Shown: positions 46,625 to 57,008 of the stretch, in pieces
Position numbering within the stretch: position 1 is the first letter of the stretch
Layout of the letters: the number at the start of each line of letters is the position of its first letter
NCBI RefSeq assembly: GCF_900107935.1
Contig: NZ_FNVG01000011.1
Coordinates: forward strand, 62,001 to 126,000
Origin: Vibrio hangzhouensis
GTDB lineage: Bacteria > Pseudomonadota > Gammaproteobacteria > Enterobacterales > Vibrionaceae
Reading direction: 5' to 3'
DNA: 64,000 bases
Program-made: the position numbers and the translations under genes
The notes under the pieces: generated by a model
What the model was told of the DNA's origin: nothing
Seen by the model: the letters and a program-made list of their open reading frames with translations, nothing else
Database searches by the model: none

Positions 46625-47710
46625 TTAGATGATAGGCGTTTCAGTTTTCACACCGTAATTTTGACCGCGATGACGCAGCAGATGGTCAAGCAGTACGATA
46701 GCCAGCATTGCTTCAGCGATAGGGACCGCTCTGATGCCAACACAAGGATCGTGTCTGCCTTTGGTGATCAACTGAGTTGCTTCACCCGTTTTGGTGATGG
46801 TATCACCCGGAACGGTAATACTGGATGTCGGCTTCAATGCAATATTGGCAACAACGTCCTGACCCGTAGAGATACCGCCAAGAATACCACCAGCATGGTT
46901 GCTGGCGAAACCTTCTGGAGTCAGAGGATCGCGATGTTCACTGCCTTTTTGTTTCACCACATCAAAGCCGTCACCAATTTCAACCCCTTTGACAGCATTG
47001 ATGCTCATCAGCGCATGGGCAATGTCAGCATCCAGGCGGTCAAAAATAGGCTCACCAAGACCGACTGGTACATTAGTCGCAACAACCTGGAGTTTGGCAC
47101 CAATAGAGTCACCCTGTTTCTTCAGGTCACGAATCAATTGATCGAACGCTTCGACCTTATCAACATCCGGGCAGAAAAACGCATTGTTTTCTATCTCATC
47201 CCAATCCACCTTATCGATGGACACATCACCCATCTGCGACAGGTAAGCACGGATCTCTACACCAAATTCTTGTTTCAGGTATTTTTTGGCGATCGCTCCA
47301 GCCGCAACGCGCATAGCGGTTTCACGCGCCGATGAACGGCCACCACCACGGTAATCACGCACACCGTATTTCTGATGGTAAGTATAATCGGCGTGACCCG
47401 GTCGGAATTTATCTTTAATTTCCGAGTAGTCTTTTGAACGCTGGTCGGTATTTTCAATCAGCAGACCGATTGAAGTGCCCGTGGTCTGGCCTTCAAATAC
47501 GCCAGAAAGAATTTTCACTTCATCCGGTTCACGGCGTTGAGTTGTGTATTTTGATGTCCCTGGACGACGACGATCTAGGTCTACTTGTAGATCGGCTTCC
47601 GTGATTTTCAGACCTGGAGGACAGCCATCCACGATACAACCTAGGGCAATACCATGACTTTCTCCAAATGTTGTTACACGAAAATGTTGTCCGATGCTAT
47701 TTCCTGCCAT
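46625..47710 (-). CDS. aroC: chorismate synthase
   Basis: This enzyme makes chorismate from EPSP using reduced flavin, the last step of the shikimate route. 361 residues from the ATG at 47710, preceded by AGAGGAAG. Signatures: [14 protein letters not shown] at the N-terminus, [41 protein letters not shown] and [10 protein letters not shown]. Longer frames upstream lack family similarity. prmB lies upstream on the same strand, as in E. coli. Confidence 0.97.
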   Translation of the reverse strand: MAGNSIGQHFRVTTFGESHGIALGCIVDGCPPGLKITEADLQVDLDRRRPGTSKYTTQRREPDEVKILSGVFEGQTTGTSIGLLIENTDQRSKDYSEIKDKFRPGHADYTYHQKYGVRDYRGGGRSSARETAMRVAAGAIAKKYLKQEFGVEIRAYLSQMGDVSIDKVDWDEIENNAFFCPDVDKVEAFDQLIRDLKKQGDSIGAKLQVVATNVPVGLGEPIFDRLDADIAHALMSINAVKGVEIGDGFDVVKQKGSEHRDPLTPEGFASNHAGGILGGISTGQDVVANIALKPTSSITVPGDTITKTGEATQLITKGRHDPCVGIRAVPIAEAMLAIVLLDHLLRHRGQNYGVKTETPII

Positions 47711-47820
47711 TACTTCCTCTGTCTGTCCGAACAAGCTATACCAAAGCTTGTCCAATACCTGTCTGTTCTTCGTGGTTTCATAGTGACGACAAAGGCCAGC
47801 GTTGTAAACCCCAAAACAAA

Positions 47821-47852
47821 AAAACGCCGCAATTCTCATTACGGCGTTTTTT
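47821..47852. terminator. prmB-aroC intergenic terminator
   Basis: AAAACGCCG pairs with CGGCGTTTT over a 12-nt loop, with A and T runs on both sides, so it can act on the minus strand after prmB. It implies aroC also has its own promoter. Confidence 0.75.
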
Positions 47853-47871
47853 ATTCGTCTGTCGGCGGGGA

Positions 47872-48804
47872 TCAGTCTTTATAAATAGCAAACTCGTCAG
47901 CGTGAGCCACCAGTTGATCGCGCGTCAGCATAAATACGCCGTGACCGCCATTTTCGAACTCAATCCAGGTAAACGGGATATGAGGATATTGCTCCATCAT
48001 GTGCACCATTGAGTTGCCCACTTCACAAATCAGAATGCCGTTATCAGTGAGGTAATCTGGCGCGTTAGACAGGATACGACGCACCAGTTTCAGTCCATCA
48101 GTACCTGCTGCCAGGCCCAATTCAGGCTCATGAGTAAACTCTTCCGGAAGTGAGTTCATGTCCTCTTCATCAACATAAGGAGGATTCGACACAATAAGGT
48201 TGTACTTCTCCTTCGGTAAATCACGGAACAAGTCAGAACGAATCGGGAACACTTGCTGTTCAAGACCATGATCCTGTACATTTTGTTCCGCCACTTCCAA
48301 TGCATCCGCAGAGATGTCTATGGCGTCTACCTCCGCTTCAGGGAAGGCATGAGCACAAGCGATAGCAATACAACCGCTGCCCGTACAAAGGTCCATAATA
48401 CGAACGGGCTCTTCCGTCAGCCAAGGCTGAAATTGCGCCTCAATCAGTTCACCGATCGGCGAACGTGGCACCAGCACTCGCTCATCAACGAAGAACTCAA
48501 GACCACAAAACCAAGCTTTATTGGTTAAATACGCCGTTGGAGTACGCTCATTGATACGTTTAATTACGCGTTCAACGACACGCAGACGCTCGCTGCTGGT
48601 AAGGCGAGAATTCAAAACATGTGGTGGCACATCAATCGGTAAGTACAGCGTTGGCAGGATGAGCTGAACTGCCTCATCCCAAGCATTATCAGTGCCGTGG
48701 CCATAAAAAAGACCTGCTGCGTTGAATCGACTTACGGTCCAACGAATCAAATCTTGAAGTGTGTGAAGCTCTGAAACTGCCTCTTCCACAAAAATCTTAT
48801 CCAA
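47872..48804 (-). CDS. prmB: ribosomal protein uL3 glutamine methyltransferase
   Basis: This enzyme methylates a glutamine of ribosomal protein L3. 310 residues. The SAM site reads [16 protein letters not shown] and the catalytic motif is SNPPY. The start is set at a TTG (48804): GGAGG lies 5 nt upstream, and the resulting [22 protein letters not shown] matches the family start; an upstream TTG at 48816 lacks a site. It is divergent from smrB, with 62 nt between start codons. Confidence 0.94.
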   Translation of the reverse strand: MDKIFVEEAVSELHTLQDLIRWTVSRFNAAGLFYGHGTDNAWDEAVQLILPTLYLPIDVPPHVLNSRLTSSERLRVVERVIKRINERTPTAYLTNKAWFCGLEFFVDERVLVPRSPIGELIEAQFQPWLTEEPVRIMDLCTGSGCIAIACAHAFPEAEVDAIDISADALEVAEQNVQDHGLEQQVFPIRSDLFRDLPKEKYNLIVSNPPYVDEEDMNSLPEEFTHEPELGLAAGTDGLKLVRRILSNAPDYLTDNGILICEVGNSMVHMMEQYPHIPFTWIEFENGGHGVFMLTRDQLVAHADEFAIYKD

Positions 48805-48866
48805 AATTGCCTCCAAAAAGCGCTACAATACTGCCAATACCCGAGTTATATGAGTTGTTCCCGTTA

Positions 48867-49397
48867 ATGAGCAAGAAAGACACCAACACTGATGACGACT
48901 TCGCCCTCTTTAAGGAGGCAGTACAAGGCGTAAAAAAGTTGCGACAGGATACCATAGTCCAGCAGCCAAACAGAAATAAGAAACAAAAAGAAGCGAAAAG
49001 AACTAACCGAGAAGCCAAAGACGCCGAATTTTATTTCTCTGACGAGTTTGTCCCACACCTGAATGAAGAAGGGCCGACACGGTATGCCCGTGACGATGTC
49101 TCGACCTATGAAGTCAAAAGGCTGCGCCGTGGCGTCTATGTTCCCGACGTTTTTCTCGACATGCATGGCATGACGCAGCAAGAAGCAAAGCGCGAACTGG
49201 GTGCTATGATTGCGCACTGTGTGAAAGAGAATGTGCACTGTGCTTGCGTGATGCATGGCATAGGCAAGCACATCCTCAAACAAAAAGCACCACTTTGGTT
49301 GGCACAGCACCCTGACGTAATGGCCTTTCATCAGGCGCCACTTGAGTTTGGCGGTGACGGTGCACTACTGGTGCTGCTGTCGATTCCTGAAAAGTAG
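48867..49397 (+). CDS. smrB: Smr-domain endonuclease SmrB
   Basis: 176 residues. The N-terminal half is charged and flexible ([24 protein letters not shown]), which in E. coli SmrB contacts collided ribosomes. The C-terminal Smr domain has [13 protein letters not shown] and [11 protein letters not shown]. It cleaves mRNA between stalled, collided ribosomes. Start at the ATG 48867; the longer frame overlaps prmB and is unsupported. Confidence 0.94.
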   Translation: MSKKDTNTDDDFALFKEAVQGVKKLRQDTIVQQPNRNKKQKEAKRTNREAKDAEFYFSDEFVPHLNEEGPTRYARDDVSTYEVKRLRRGVYVPDVFLDMHGMTQQEAKRELGAMIAHCVKENVHCACVMHGIGKHILKQKAPLWLAQHPDVMAFHQAPLEFGGDGALLVLLSIPEK

Positions 49398-49404
49398 TCG
49401 CGAT

Positions 49405-49869
49405 TTATGGGTGAATGTGCCAGAGCACTTCACCCTGTCTGCGTTCAACGTCGTAGTCAATACAGACCATCCCCGATGTGGGAAACATAGGGGCGCTCAT
49501 ATCACCGACAAACTCAGCCGTCAGATAGCCGACAAGCGGCAAGTGGGACACCAGCAGAATGGATTGCAGCTGCTCAATCTCAGCGATCGCCGCCACATAC
49601 TCAACCACATCTTCAGCTTGGCCATATGGCGTAATATCGTCCGATGTTACGACATCATCACTGCTAAACTCCCGCGCGATTGCGGCCCAGGTTTGCTGTG
49701 CTCTCAAATAAGGACTCACCAGTACCTTATCGAACTCCGAAAAGCCCTGCTGCTTACAGGCTCTCGCAACGATGACTGAGCACTCTTTTCCGTTAGAGGT
49801 CAATGCACGTTGTTCATCTGTAGGGGCGTAATGGACAGCTTCACCATGACGCATTATAAAAACTTTCAT
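49405..49869 (-). CDS. sixA: phosphohistidine phosphatase SixA
   Basis: 154 residues of the histidine phosphatase branch. RHG motif MRHGEA (His8), second His in VSHLPLVG, plus SPYLRAQQTW. In E. coli it acts on phosphohistidine proteins, including the nitrogen PTS. The start at 49869 is set by MKVFIMRHG; the longer frame adds 20 residues without family similarity. It is convergent with smrB (7-nt gap). Confidence 0.93.
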   Translation of the reverse strand: MKVFIMRHGEAVHYAPTDEQRALTSNGKECSVIVARACKQQGFSEFDKVLVSPYLRAQQTWAAIAREFSSDDVVTSDDITPYGQAEDVVEYVAAIAEIEQLQSILLVSHLPLVGYLTAEFVGDMSAPMFPTSGMVCIDYDVERRQGEVLWHIHP

Positions 49870-50190
49870 ATGTTTACCTGTTTCTATCGATAGCCCTATC
49901 GGGCGTATCATCTTGCAAGCGATAACCAAGTCGCCTGAATATATGCAGCTATACTTATTTAAAAAAATTAATTATATCAATTCACTTGCTAAAGGCTTCG
50001 ACTTTCTTAACAATTTAATAAGTAATCTAAAAAGATTTGTAACTATGTTTTTGCGGGTCTCTTTTTTACCGTCATAATTATTTTACTTAACTATTGGCCT
50101 ATCCTGTGAGTACCAATAGTGAGATTTCCGCTTTTGTTGCCAGGCGCTTGGTTAAGCCGTCCAAGCTTCCGCTTACTCTGGAGAAGATAC
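49870..50190. other. sixA / M16 peptidase divergent intergenic region
   Basis: AT-rich, no supported gene. One clear element is a perfect 8-bp inverted repeat ACTATTGG / CCAATAGT (50090-50097 and 50113-50120) with a 15-nt spacer, 70 nt upstream of the peptidase start. Confidence 0.5.
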
Positions 50191-52974
50191 GTGCATATAA
50201 GTCCTAATGATAATCGCTCATATCGTTACCTCACTCTCAACAACGAGCTAAGAGTACTGCTTATTCAAGATCCCAAAGCCCAGAAATCAGCAGCAGCACT
50301 TGCTGTTAACGTCGGCCATTTCGATGATCCTTCCGATCGGGAAGGATTAGCTCATTATCTTGAGCATATGCTGTTTCTTGGTACGAAAAAATACCCCAAA
50401 GTGGGCGAATTTCAAGCGTTTATTAGTCAGCATGGTGGGTCCAACAACGCGTGGACTGGCACCGAACACACCTGCTATTTCTTTGATATCTATCCAAATT
50501 CCTACGAAAAGGCTTTAGACCGCTTTAGTCAATTTTTCTCCGCGCCTCTCTTTAATGAAGAAGCTCTGGATAAAGAGCGTCAAGCGGTGGACTCAGAGTA
50601 CAAACTGAAACTCTACGAAGACGGCAGACGCTTGTACCAGGTACAAAAAGAAACCATCAATCAGAAGCATCCATTTTCCAAATTCTCGGTTGGTAATGTC
50701 GACACTTTAAGTGATCGTGACGGAAACACTATTCGTGATGAAATCATGCGCTTTCACAACGAACAATACTCAGCCGATTTAATGACACTGGCTCTGATTA
50801 GCCCAGACTCTCTGGATGAACTTGAACTTTGGGCAACAACGAAATTCTCTGACATTGTCAACAACCAGCGTCAGAGCAAACGGGTTGAAACGCCTTTTGT
50901 CACCGAAGAACATACTCAGGTCTTGGTGAAGGTAGAACCTATCAAAGAGATCCGTAAACTGATCTTATCCTTCCCTTTCCCCGGTACGCATCAACATTAC
51001 CATCAAAAACCCCTGTCTTTTTTTGCCAACTTGTTGGGCCACGAAGGCAAAGGTAGCTTAATGCTCTACCTGAAAAAGAAAGGCTGGATAACCTCTCTGT
51101 CCGCTGGAGGTGGAGCATCTGGTAGTAACTTTCGGGAGTTCACTGTCAGCATGACCCTGACACCTGCAGGGCTCGATTACGTTGATGAAATTATCCAATC
51201 GCTGTTCCGATTTATCACTCTAATAAAACAGCAAGGAATGAACGAATGGCGCTACACAGAAAAGCGCGCCGTTACCGAGTCAGCCTTTCAGTTTCAGGAA
51301 CCGGCCAGACCCTTAGATCTGGTTAGCCATCTGGTAATGAACATGCAGCACTATGACGCCGAAGACGTTATTTATGGCGACTATAAGATGTCAGGTTACG
51401 ATGAGGACCTACTAAACCAGTACGGTGCATACCTCACGACCGATAATCTCAAAGCGACTCTGGTAGCCAAAGAGCAACACTACGATAAGCAGGCTAAATG
51501 GTACTTTACCCCCTACTCAGTACAACGCTTTACTGATGCTCAACTGACCTTCTTTAACGATTGTCCTGATTTTGATGCTCTGCCATTTGCGTTACCAGAG
51601 CGTAATCCGTTCATCAACTACGATTTGGCCACCTACCCAATTGAGACAAAGGATGACCACCCTCAACTCATTGAAGACCTTGATGGTTTTAGATTGTGGC
51701 ATCTTCAGGACAACCAGTTCAAGGTACCGAAAGGGGTCGTGTTTATTGCAATCGATAGTCCACATTCGGTGAACTCACCTAAAAACATCGTCAAGACAAG
51801 ACTGTGTGTTGAGATGTTCCTGGATTCACTGTCGGAAGAGACCTATCAGGCCGAGGTCGCAGGGCTAGGTTACGATATGTATGCCCATCAGGGGGGAGTG
51901 ACACTTTCCATTACCGGGTTCAGTAAAAAGCAACCTGAGCTACTCGCTATGATACTCAAGCGATTTGCCTCGCGGGAATTCAACCCTGAGCGTTTTGCTA
52001 GCATCAAAGCGCAATTGCTTCGCAACTGGCGAAATGCGGCTAAAGATCGCCCCATTTCCCAGCTTTTCAACGCAATGACCGGTATTTTGCAACCCAACAA
52101 CCCACCTCATCCAGCACTCATTGAAGCACTAGAGCAAACCGAAGTGGACGAACTTCCCGCGTTTGTACAGTCCATCCTCTCTGAACTGCATATCGAGATG
52201 TTTGTTTATGGCGACTGGCACAGACAAGGCGCACATGACATCGCAAACACCCTGAAGGACGCGCTGCGAATCAACAACCAAAGGTATGAAGAAAGTTTAC
52301 GCCCTCTAGTGATGCTAGGTAAGAATGGCAGCTTCCAGAAAGAGGTATATTGTGACCAGGATGATTCTGCCATTGTTGTTTATTACCAATGCGAGGACAT
52401 TGAGCCGAGACACATCGCGCTGTACTCACTGGCAAACCATCTGATGTCGGCAACCTTCTTCCATGAAATCCGGACTAAACAGCAGCTGGGCTATATGGTG
52501 GGGACAGGCAATATGCCACTAAACCGTCACCCGGGGCTTGTACTCTATGTACAATCTCCTAATGCGGCACCGAGTGACCTGATTCGCTCAATCGATGAGT
52601 TTTTAAATGCATTTTACATGGTGCTATTAGAACTGGATGATTATCAGTGGCACAGCAGCAAAAAAGGGCTTTGGAACCAGATATCCACACCGGATACCAA
52701 TCTCAGAGGACGCGCCCAAAGACTCTGGGTCGCGATTGGCAATAAAGACACCTCGTTCAGTCAGAGAGAGAAAGTGCTGACTGAACTCAAATCGCTCACC
52801 CGGGCGGACATGACGCGATTTGTCGTTAATGAGTTGAAGCCGCGCACGGCTAACCGTCTGATTCTCCATAGTCAGGGCAAAGCACATACCAATGCTCCGA
52901 GGCTGGATCTCGGCTTTGAGATAGGCTCTATTGAGGAATTCCAGTTGCGGCCTAAGGACACTGACTTAGGATAA
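50191..52974 (+). CDS. M16 (pitrilysin/insulinase) family metallopeptidase
   Basis: 927 residues from a GTG preceded by GGAGA. The zinc motif HYLEH (His55, Glu58, His59) is the inverted HxxEH of M16, with a distal Glu in RQAVDSEYKLKL. Several ~220-residue M16 domains follow in one chain, as in pitrilysin. There is no signal peptide after this start, so it is probably cytosolic, whereas E. coli Ptr is periplasmic. The longer frame from 50119 begins with an Arg/Leu-rich stretch (GAWLSRPSFRLLWRR) that is unlikely to be translated. Confidence 0.9.
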   Translation: MHISPNDNRSYRYLTLNNELRVLLIQDPKAQKSAAALAVNVGHFDDPSDREGLAHYLEHMLFLGTKKYPKVGEFQAFISQHGGSNNAWTGTEHTCYFFDIYPNSYEKALDRFSQFFSAPLFNEEALDKERQAVDSEYKLKLYEDGRRLYQVQKETINQKHPFSKFSVGNVDTLSDRDGNTIRDEIMRFHNEQYSADLMTLALISPDSLDELELWATTKFSDIVNNQRQSKRVETPFVTEEHTQVLVKVEPIKEIRKLILSFPFPGTHQHYHQKPLSFFANLLGHEGKGSLMLYLKKKGWITSLSAGGGASGSNFREFTVSMTLTPAGLDYVDEIIQSLFRFITLIKQQGMNEWRYTEKRAVTESAFQFQEPARPLDLVSHLVMNMQHYDAEDVIYGDYKMSGYDEDLLNQYGAYLTTDNLKATLVAKEQHYDKQAKWYFTPYSVQRFTDAQLTFFNDCPDFDALPFALPERNPFINYDLATYPIETKDDHPQLIEDLDGFRLWHLQDNQFKVPKGVVFIAIDSPHSVNSPKNIVKTRLCVEMFLDSLSEETYQAEVAGLGYDMYAHQGGVTLSITGFSKKQPELLAMILKRFASREFNPERFASIKAQLLRNWRNAAKDRPISQLFNAMTGILQPNNPPHPALIEALEQTEVDELPAFVQSILSELHIEMFVYGDWHRQGAHDIANTLKDALRINNQRYEESLRPLVMLGKNGSFQKEVYCDQDDSAIVVYYQCEDIEPRHIALYSLANHLMSATFFHEIRTKQQLGYMVGTGNMPLNRHPGLVLYVQSPNAAPSDLIRSIDEFLNAFYMVLLELDDYQWHSSKKGLWNQISTPDTNLRGRAQRLWVAIGNKDTSFSQREKVLTELKSLTRADMTRFVVNELKPRTANRLILHSQGKAHTNAPRLDLGFEIGSIEEFQLRPKDTDLG

Positions 52975-53002
52975 CCACGTTCCTTCACAACACTCAAAAC
53001 AA

Positions 53003-53030
53003 AACGCCCCTCATTTGAGGGGCGTTATTT
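53003..53030. terminator. bidirectional terminator
   Basis: AACGCCCCTCA pairs with TGAGGGGCGTT over a 2-nt loop, between the convergent peptidase and fadJ genes. Confidence 0.88.
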
Positions 53031-53048
53031 CGATATCAACAGCCGTTA

Positions 53049-55163
53049 TCAATAAAAGGTTGCGTCCATCCCGGCTCGAGTGAGCAGACCATCACAAGGC
53101 GCAAATCGGTCACCGTATTTCTCCGCGTGTTGGTTCATCAGTTCAACCACATTCTTGATCCCCAGCGTATCCATATAACGGAACGGGCCGCCCAGGAATG
53201 GAGGGAAACCTATTCCGAAGATCGCACCAATGTCGCCATCACGAGGGCTGCGGATGATCCCTTCATCAAGACAACGCACGGCCTCATTGAGCATAGGTAA
53301 CACACTGCGCATGGCGATATCTTTCTCTGCCATCTTCGCTTCCGGTTTTAGTCCCAACACTTTGTATACCGAGCTGTCAACGGACTTTTTCTTGCCCTTA
53401 TAGGTGTAGAAACCTTTGCCGGACTTCCTACCTTTACGTCCATCATTAAGTAACTTGTCAAACACATCAGGTCCCTGGAAGCGCTCACCTAATTCTGCCA
53501 CCAGAATAGGCATGATCTTCGCACCGATATCTACACCCACTTCATCAAGCAGCGTGATCGGTCCAACAGGGAAGCCAAAGTCCAACAAAGCCTTATCCAG
53601 TGCTTCAATGGGTTCATTGGCCAGCAGTATGTTCGCCGCTTCATTCATGTAAGGTGCCAGAATACGGTTTACATAGAATCCCGCCTGATCCTTAACAACA
53701 ATCGGGGTTTTGCCTTGTTTTCTTGCAAACTTCACCATAGTCGCAATGGTTTCATCTGAAGTACCTTCATGCGGAATGACTTCCACCAACGGCATCTTAT
53801 CAGCAGGGCTAAAATAGTGCAGACCCACAACATTTTCCGGGCGCTGTGCCTGCGCCGCTATTTGCGCAATAGGTATAGACGAAGTATTGGTTGCAAAAAT
53901 AGTCTCTGGTTTGGCGTTCGATTCCACATCACTGACCATTTGTTGCTTCAAGGCCAGATCTTCGAACACGGCTTCAACGACCACATCGGCTTTACTAAAT
54001 CCGGTAAAGTCGGTTCCGCCGGCCATTTGCAGCATCTGCGCCTGCAGGTCTGCTTTCGAAATAATGCGGCGTTTACGCTTCTTCTCTAGCAGCTTAAAGT
54101 TGTAATTCAGCGCGTTAACAATACCTTCGTTCGCGACATCTTTAATTCGCACTGGTACCTTAGCTTTGCACACGGTCACATGGGTAATACCTGCTCCCAT
54201 CAGGCCGCCACCCAGCACGATGGCATTATCAACCACTTTAGGCTGAGCATCACTACCAAACTCTTTTTTCATCTCCGTAGTGGCAAAGAAAATTGAGCGC
54301 AATGCTTTCGATTCAGCGGTCATGACCAACTCACCAAAGCGTTTCGCTTCATGCTCAAGACCCTTTTTAATGCCTTTTTCTAAACCAAAGCGAATCACAT
54401 CAAGGATGGCGTCAGCAGCTGGATAGTTGCCACGAGTTTTCTCATGGGTCTTTTTCGCAGCCTGATCAAAGATAACTTTGCGTCCAAGTCCTGTCCCCGA
54501 CATCAACAGCTCTTTTTTGGTCAGCTTTTTCGCTTTACGCTTTTTGCCCTTCTCCAAAAAATCCCTGGCAACATCCAATAATATGGTTTGAGGCACACTG
54601 GCATCGACCACGCCCAGCTTTTTCGCTTTCTTGGCGCGCAGTTGCTTACCTGTCAAAATCAGATCCAGAGAAGGCAACAGACCGATCAGGCGTGGCAGTC
54701 GTTGCGTCCCCCCTGAGCCAGGTAACAGACCCAACTGAACTTCGGGCAAACCTAATTTGGTGATATCAGCATCACTGCAAACGCGATAATCACAAGCCAG
54801 TGCCAACTCCAGTCCGCCACCCAGACAAGGGCCATGAATTGCCGACACGACAGGGAAAGGAAGATCAGACAGCTGTTGGAACATCTCCTGACCTTTGCTT
54901 GCCAGTGCCTGAGCTTCGTCTGCAGACGTGCACGCATCCAACATACGCACATCGGCACCTGCGATAAAGTTGTCCGGCTTCAGAGAGTGAACAATTAACC
55001 CTTTGATCCCTGACTTTTTCTGCTCCAACTCTTCAAATACCTGCGACATTTCATCGGCAAAAGCAGCTTGCAACGTATTCATCTTTTCGCCCGGGACATC
55101 GATACCCAGCCAGGCAATGTTCTGCTCATCAATCTTCAGATGAAAGGCTTTTTGTTCGCTCAT
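53049..55163 (-). CDS. fadJ: fatty-acid oxidation complex alpha subunit FadJ
   Basis: 704 residues from the ATG at 55163 (GGAGG 7 nt upstream). The N-terminal crotonase domain holds [19 protein letters not shown] and [22 protein letters not shown]. The C-terminal 3-hydroxyacyl-CoA dehydrogenase has the NAD loop [14 protein letters not shown] and [17 protein letters not shown]. It performs hydration and dehydrogenation in beta-oxidation, in complex with FadI. Its ATG shares one base with the fadI stop (TAATG), so the two are coupled. Confidence 0.96.
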   Translation of the reverse strand: MSEQKAFHLKIDEQNIAWLGIDVPGEKMNTLQAAFADEMSQVFEELEQKKSGIKGLIVHSLKPDNFIAGADVRMLDACTSADEAQALASKGQEMFQQLSDLPFPVVSAIHGPCLGGGLELALACDYRVCSDADITKLGLPEVQLGLLPGSGGTQRLPRLIGLLPSLDLILTGKQLRAKKAKKLGVVDASVPQTILLDVARDFLEKGKKRKAKKLTKKELLMSGTGLGRKVIFDQAAKKTHEKTRGNYPAADAILDVIRFGLEKGIKKGLEHEAKRFGELVMTAESKALRSIFFATTEMKKEFGSDAQPKVVDNAIVLGGGLMGAGITHVTVCKAKVPVRIKDVANEGIVNALNYNFKLLEKKRKRRIISKADLQAQMLQMAGGTDFTGFSKADVVVEAVFEDLALKQQMVSDVESNAKPETIFATNTSSIPIAQIAAQAQRPENVVGLHYFSPADKMPLVEVIPHEGTSDETIATMVKFARKQGKTPIVVKDQAGFYVNRILAPYMNEAANILLANEPIEALDKALLDFGFPVGPITLLDEVGVDIGAKIMPILVAELGERFQGPDVFDKLLNDGRKGRKSGKGFYTYKGKKKSVDSSVYKVLGLKPEAKMAEKDIAMRSVLPMLNEAVRCLDEGIIRSPRDGDIGAIFGIGFPPFLGGPFRYMDTLGIKNVVELMNQHAEKYGDRFAPCDGLLTRAGMDATFY

Positions 55164-56485
55164 TATTCTACCTCCAGAACCATTGCTGCACCCAGACCAC
55201 CTGCCGCACATGCTGTATTCAGTGCCAGACCACCACCTCTGCGCTTCAACTCATTCAGTGTCTGAGTGATCATTCTTGCCCCGGTTGCTGCGAACGGGTG
55301 ACCATACGCGAGCGAACCGCCAAGCACATTAAACTTATCCATATCAATCTCACCAATTGCACTGGCGCGACCCAGTTTTTCTTTGGCAAACTTATCGCTG
55401 GCAAACATCTTAACGTTTGATAACGCCTGGGCGGCGAAAGCTTCGTGCATATCAATGAGAGTGAGATCTGACAGTGAAATGCCTGCTCGGTCCAATGCCA
55501 TCGGAGTGGCATAAGATGGCCCCATCAGCATGTCTTCCCGAACACCGATTGCCGAGAAGGCGTAAGAACGGATATAACCCTTGATTTCCAATCCCAGCTC
55601 TTTCGCTCGACCTTCACGCATTAACATGATGGCAGCAGCACCATCGGTGAGCGGTGTACTGTTTGCCGCTGTGACCGAACCATACTGACGATCAAATGCT
55701 GGTCTTAACTTGCTGTAACTGGCCAGCTCCGAGTCGTGACGGATATTATTATCCTGGTCAAGGCTGTTCTTATAAGGTTCTGGAAAGGCCGTCATTACTT
55801 CATCTCGAACCTTACCCTCTTTCCATGCTTGTGAGGCTAAAGTATGTGAGCGATGAGCTAGTTCATCCTGTTCAAGTCGGCTTATCCCGTGAGATTTCGC
55901 CATTTGTTCAGCGGTCTGCCCCATTGACAGGCCTGTCGAATATTCCGCAACTGCTGGCGGTACCGGCATCAGATCTTTCAATGACAGCTTCTTCAGAATA
56001 CTGAGTTTTTGCCCCAAAGTTTTTGTTTTACTTAACGCAAGTAGATTGGCAGCCAGTTTCTTCGATACCCCAATAGGCAACACTGATGATGAATCCGCTC
56101 CACCTGCAATTCCGACCTCAATGGTGCCCGCCATAATGCTTTCACAAACATTGGCAGCCGCCTGAAAACTGGTTGCACAAGCGCGTGTCACACTATAAGC
56201 ATCGGTATGAATATTCATACCTGTACCAAGGACAATCTCTCGGGCGATATTGGGGGCTTCTGGCATCTGAACCACTTGGCCAAACACGACCTGGTCGATC
56301 AGCTTAGGATCGATGTCAGTGCGTGCCATCATCTCGGCAACGACCATTTTACCGAGGTCTACTGCTGGTACCTGACTAAACTCTGTACTCTGGCGTGCAA
56401 AGGGTGTGCGCAATCCGGCAACCACTGCGATTCGCTCGCCGTTACGGGTGGTGAGATCGATTTTCCCCACTTCCTTACTGCTCAT
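55163..56485 (-). CDS. fadI: acetyl-CoA C-acyltransferase FadI
   Basis: 440-residue thiolase, the beta subunit of the FadIJ complex that cleaves 3-ketoacyl-CoA. Catalytic Cys in [13 protein letters not shown]-terminal [11 protein letters not shown] and [26 protein letters not shown] precedes the ATG. A FadR-like 17-mer at 56500-56516 overlaps the predicted transcription start region, so acyl-CoA-responsive repression is likely. Confidence 0.96.
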   Translation of the reverse strand: MSSKEVGKIDLTTRNGERIAVVAGLRTPFARQSTEFSQVPAVDLGKMVVAEMMARTDIDPKLIDQVVFGQVVQMPEAPNIAREIVLGTGMNIHTDAYSVTRACATSFQAAANVCESIMAGTIEVGIAGGADSSSVLPIGVSKKLAANLLALSKTKTLGQKLSILKKLSLKDLMPVPPAVAEYSTGLSMGQTAEQMAKSHGISRLEQDELAHRSHTLASQAWKEGKVRDEVMTAFPEPYKNSLDQDNNIRHDSELASYSKLRPAFDRQYGSVTAANSTPLTDGAAAIMLMREGRAKELGLEIKGYIRSYAFSAIGVREDMLMGPSYATPMALDRAGISLSDLTLIDMHEAFAAQALSNVKMFASDKFAKEKLGRASAIGEIDMDKFNVLGGSLAYGHPFAATGARMITQTLNELKRRGGGLALNTACAAGGLGAAMVLEVE

Positions 56486-56499
56486 AGTTTCTCCTTTTT

Positions 56500-56523
56500 A
56501 AGAGGTCTGACCACATTATTGTA
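56500..56523 (-). promoter_or_regulatory. fadI promoter with FadR-like operator
   Basis: The 17-mer at 56500-56516 contains GGTCTGACCA and matches the FadR consensus AWCTGGTCNGACCAGWT at 14 of 17 positions (consensus recalled from memory). A minus-strand -10 TACAAT at 56518-56523 puts transcription start inside the operator, an arrangement that blocks initiation. Confidence 0.6.
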
Positions 56524-56674
56524 ACGAAGATGTTAAGGATTTAAAACAACCGTTTGACAAATCTCACCAAAATTATTGAATAACGTGATAGGGTCGACCA
56601 AAATGGAATATGAGAAATGAGCCAGTTCGTTGACAATAGAACGCGGTAAAACAACAAGATAGGTTTTTTCAGGC

Positions 56675-56705
56675 AAAAAAAAACCACACAGTAAATTGTG
56701 TGGTT
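56675..56705 (-). terminator. terminator of the candidate sRNA
   Basis: On the minus strand AACCACACA pairs with TGTGTGGTT over a 6-nt loop and runs into seven to nine T residues. No protein gene lies upstream of it on that strand, since the sigma factor is transcribed the other way; this is why an sRNA is proposed. Confidence 0.88.
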
Positions 56706-56838
56706 GGAATCTATAAAGCAATTAACTTGCGCCAATTGAAAATAATCAGTTTCCTGATTAGGAGAAAGTAAAGTCAGCCTTCAAAAGGAAGTGTCATCTT
56801 GCTCAACATGTTAGTCTCGAGAGACCAACGAGATGACA
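56675..56838 (-). ncRNA. candidate FNR-dependent small RNA (FnrS-like)
   Basis: On the minus strand, starting about 56838, the predicted RNA opens with a hairpin (GUCAUCU pairing with AGAUGAC, enclosing GUUGGUCUC / GAGACUAAC). A pyrimidine-rich stretch, ACACUUCCUUUUGAAGG, and UUUACUUUCUCCU follow. It ends in a 9-bp terminator with at least seven T residues (56675-56705). The promoter has a -10 TATATT and an FNR box at -40.5. The core ACUUCCUUUU..GAA resembles E. coli FnrS as I recall it. It lies wholly between divergent genes and encodes no convincing ORF. Confidence 0.62.
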
Positions 56839-56844
56839 AGGCTT

Positions 56845-56885
56845 AATATAACTTCTCCTCAGGTCATAATTTTGAACTAGATCAA
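56845..56885 (-). promoter_or_regulatory. sRNA promoter with FNR box
   Basis: TTGAA-CTAG-ATCAA (56872-56885) differs from the FNR consensus TTGAT-N4-ATCAA at one position. Its centre is 28.5 nt from the -10 TATATT (56845-56850, minus strand), i.e. -40.5, the canonical class II FNR activation position. Confidence 0.65.
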
Positions 56886-57008
56886 TTTTGAGTGACTTTA
56901 CTGGTTTTACTGAGCAAAAAACAAGATTCACAGAGCAAAACGGGGGCTCCTGTGTCACTGATTAAAAAATTTGGAAAGAAACTTTCCAATCGTCCGGTCA
57001 ACTCGGAT

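Larger units (their letters stand above)
56486..57008. other. fadI / ECF sigma divergent region
   Basis: From left to right this holds the fadI promoter and FadR-like site, an AATAACGTGATA element (56579-56590) resembling the palindromes before the first fadL, the candidate sRNA gene on the minus strand, the FNR box, and the 5' end of the ECF sigma gene, whose exact start is uncertain (56952 GTG or 57009 ATG). Confidence 0.6.

Noticed and set aside
46613..47335. 240-codon plus-strand ORF
   Set aside because: It is an antisense shadow of aroC, whose family motifs are unambiguous.
56590..56602. GGTCGACC as a second FadR site before fadI
   Set aside because: The central spacing base of the FadR operator is missing, so the half-sites are out of register.
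56541..56735. Short minus-strand ORFs (62-64 codons) between fadI and the sigma factor
   Set aside because: They run through the terminator hairpin, lack Shine-Dalgarno sites and look like random reading of AT-rich sequence.
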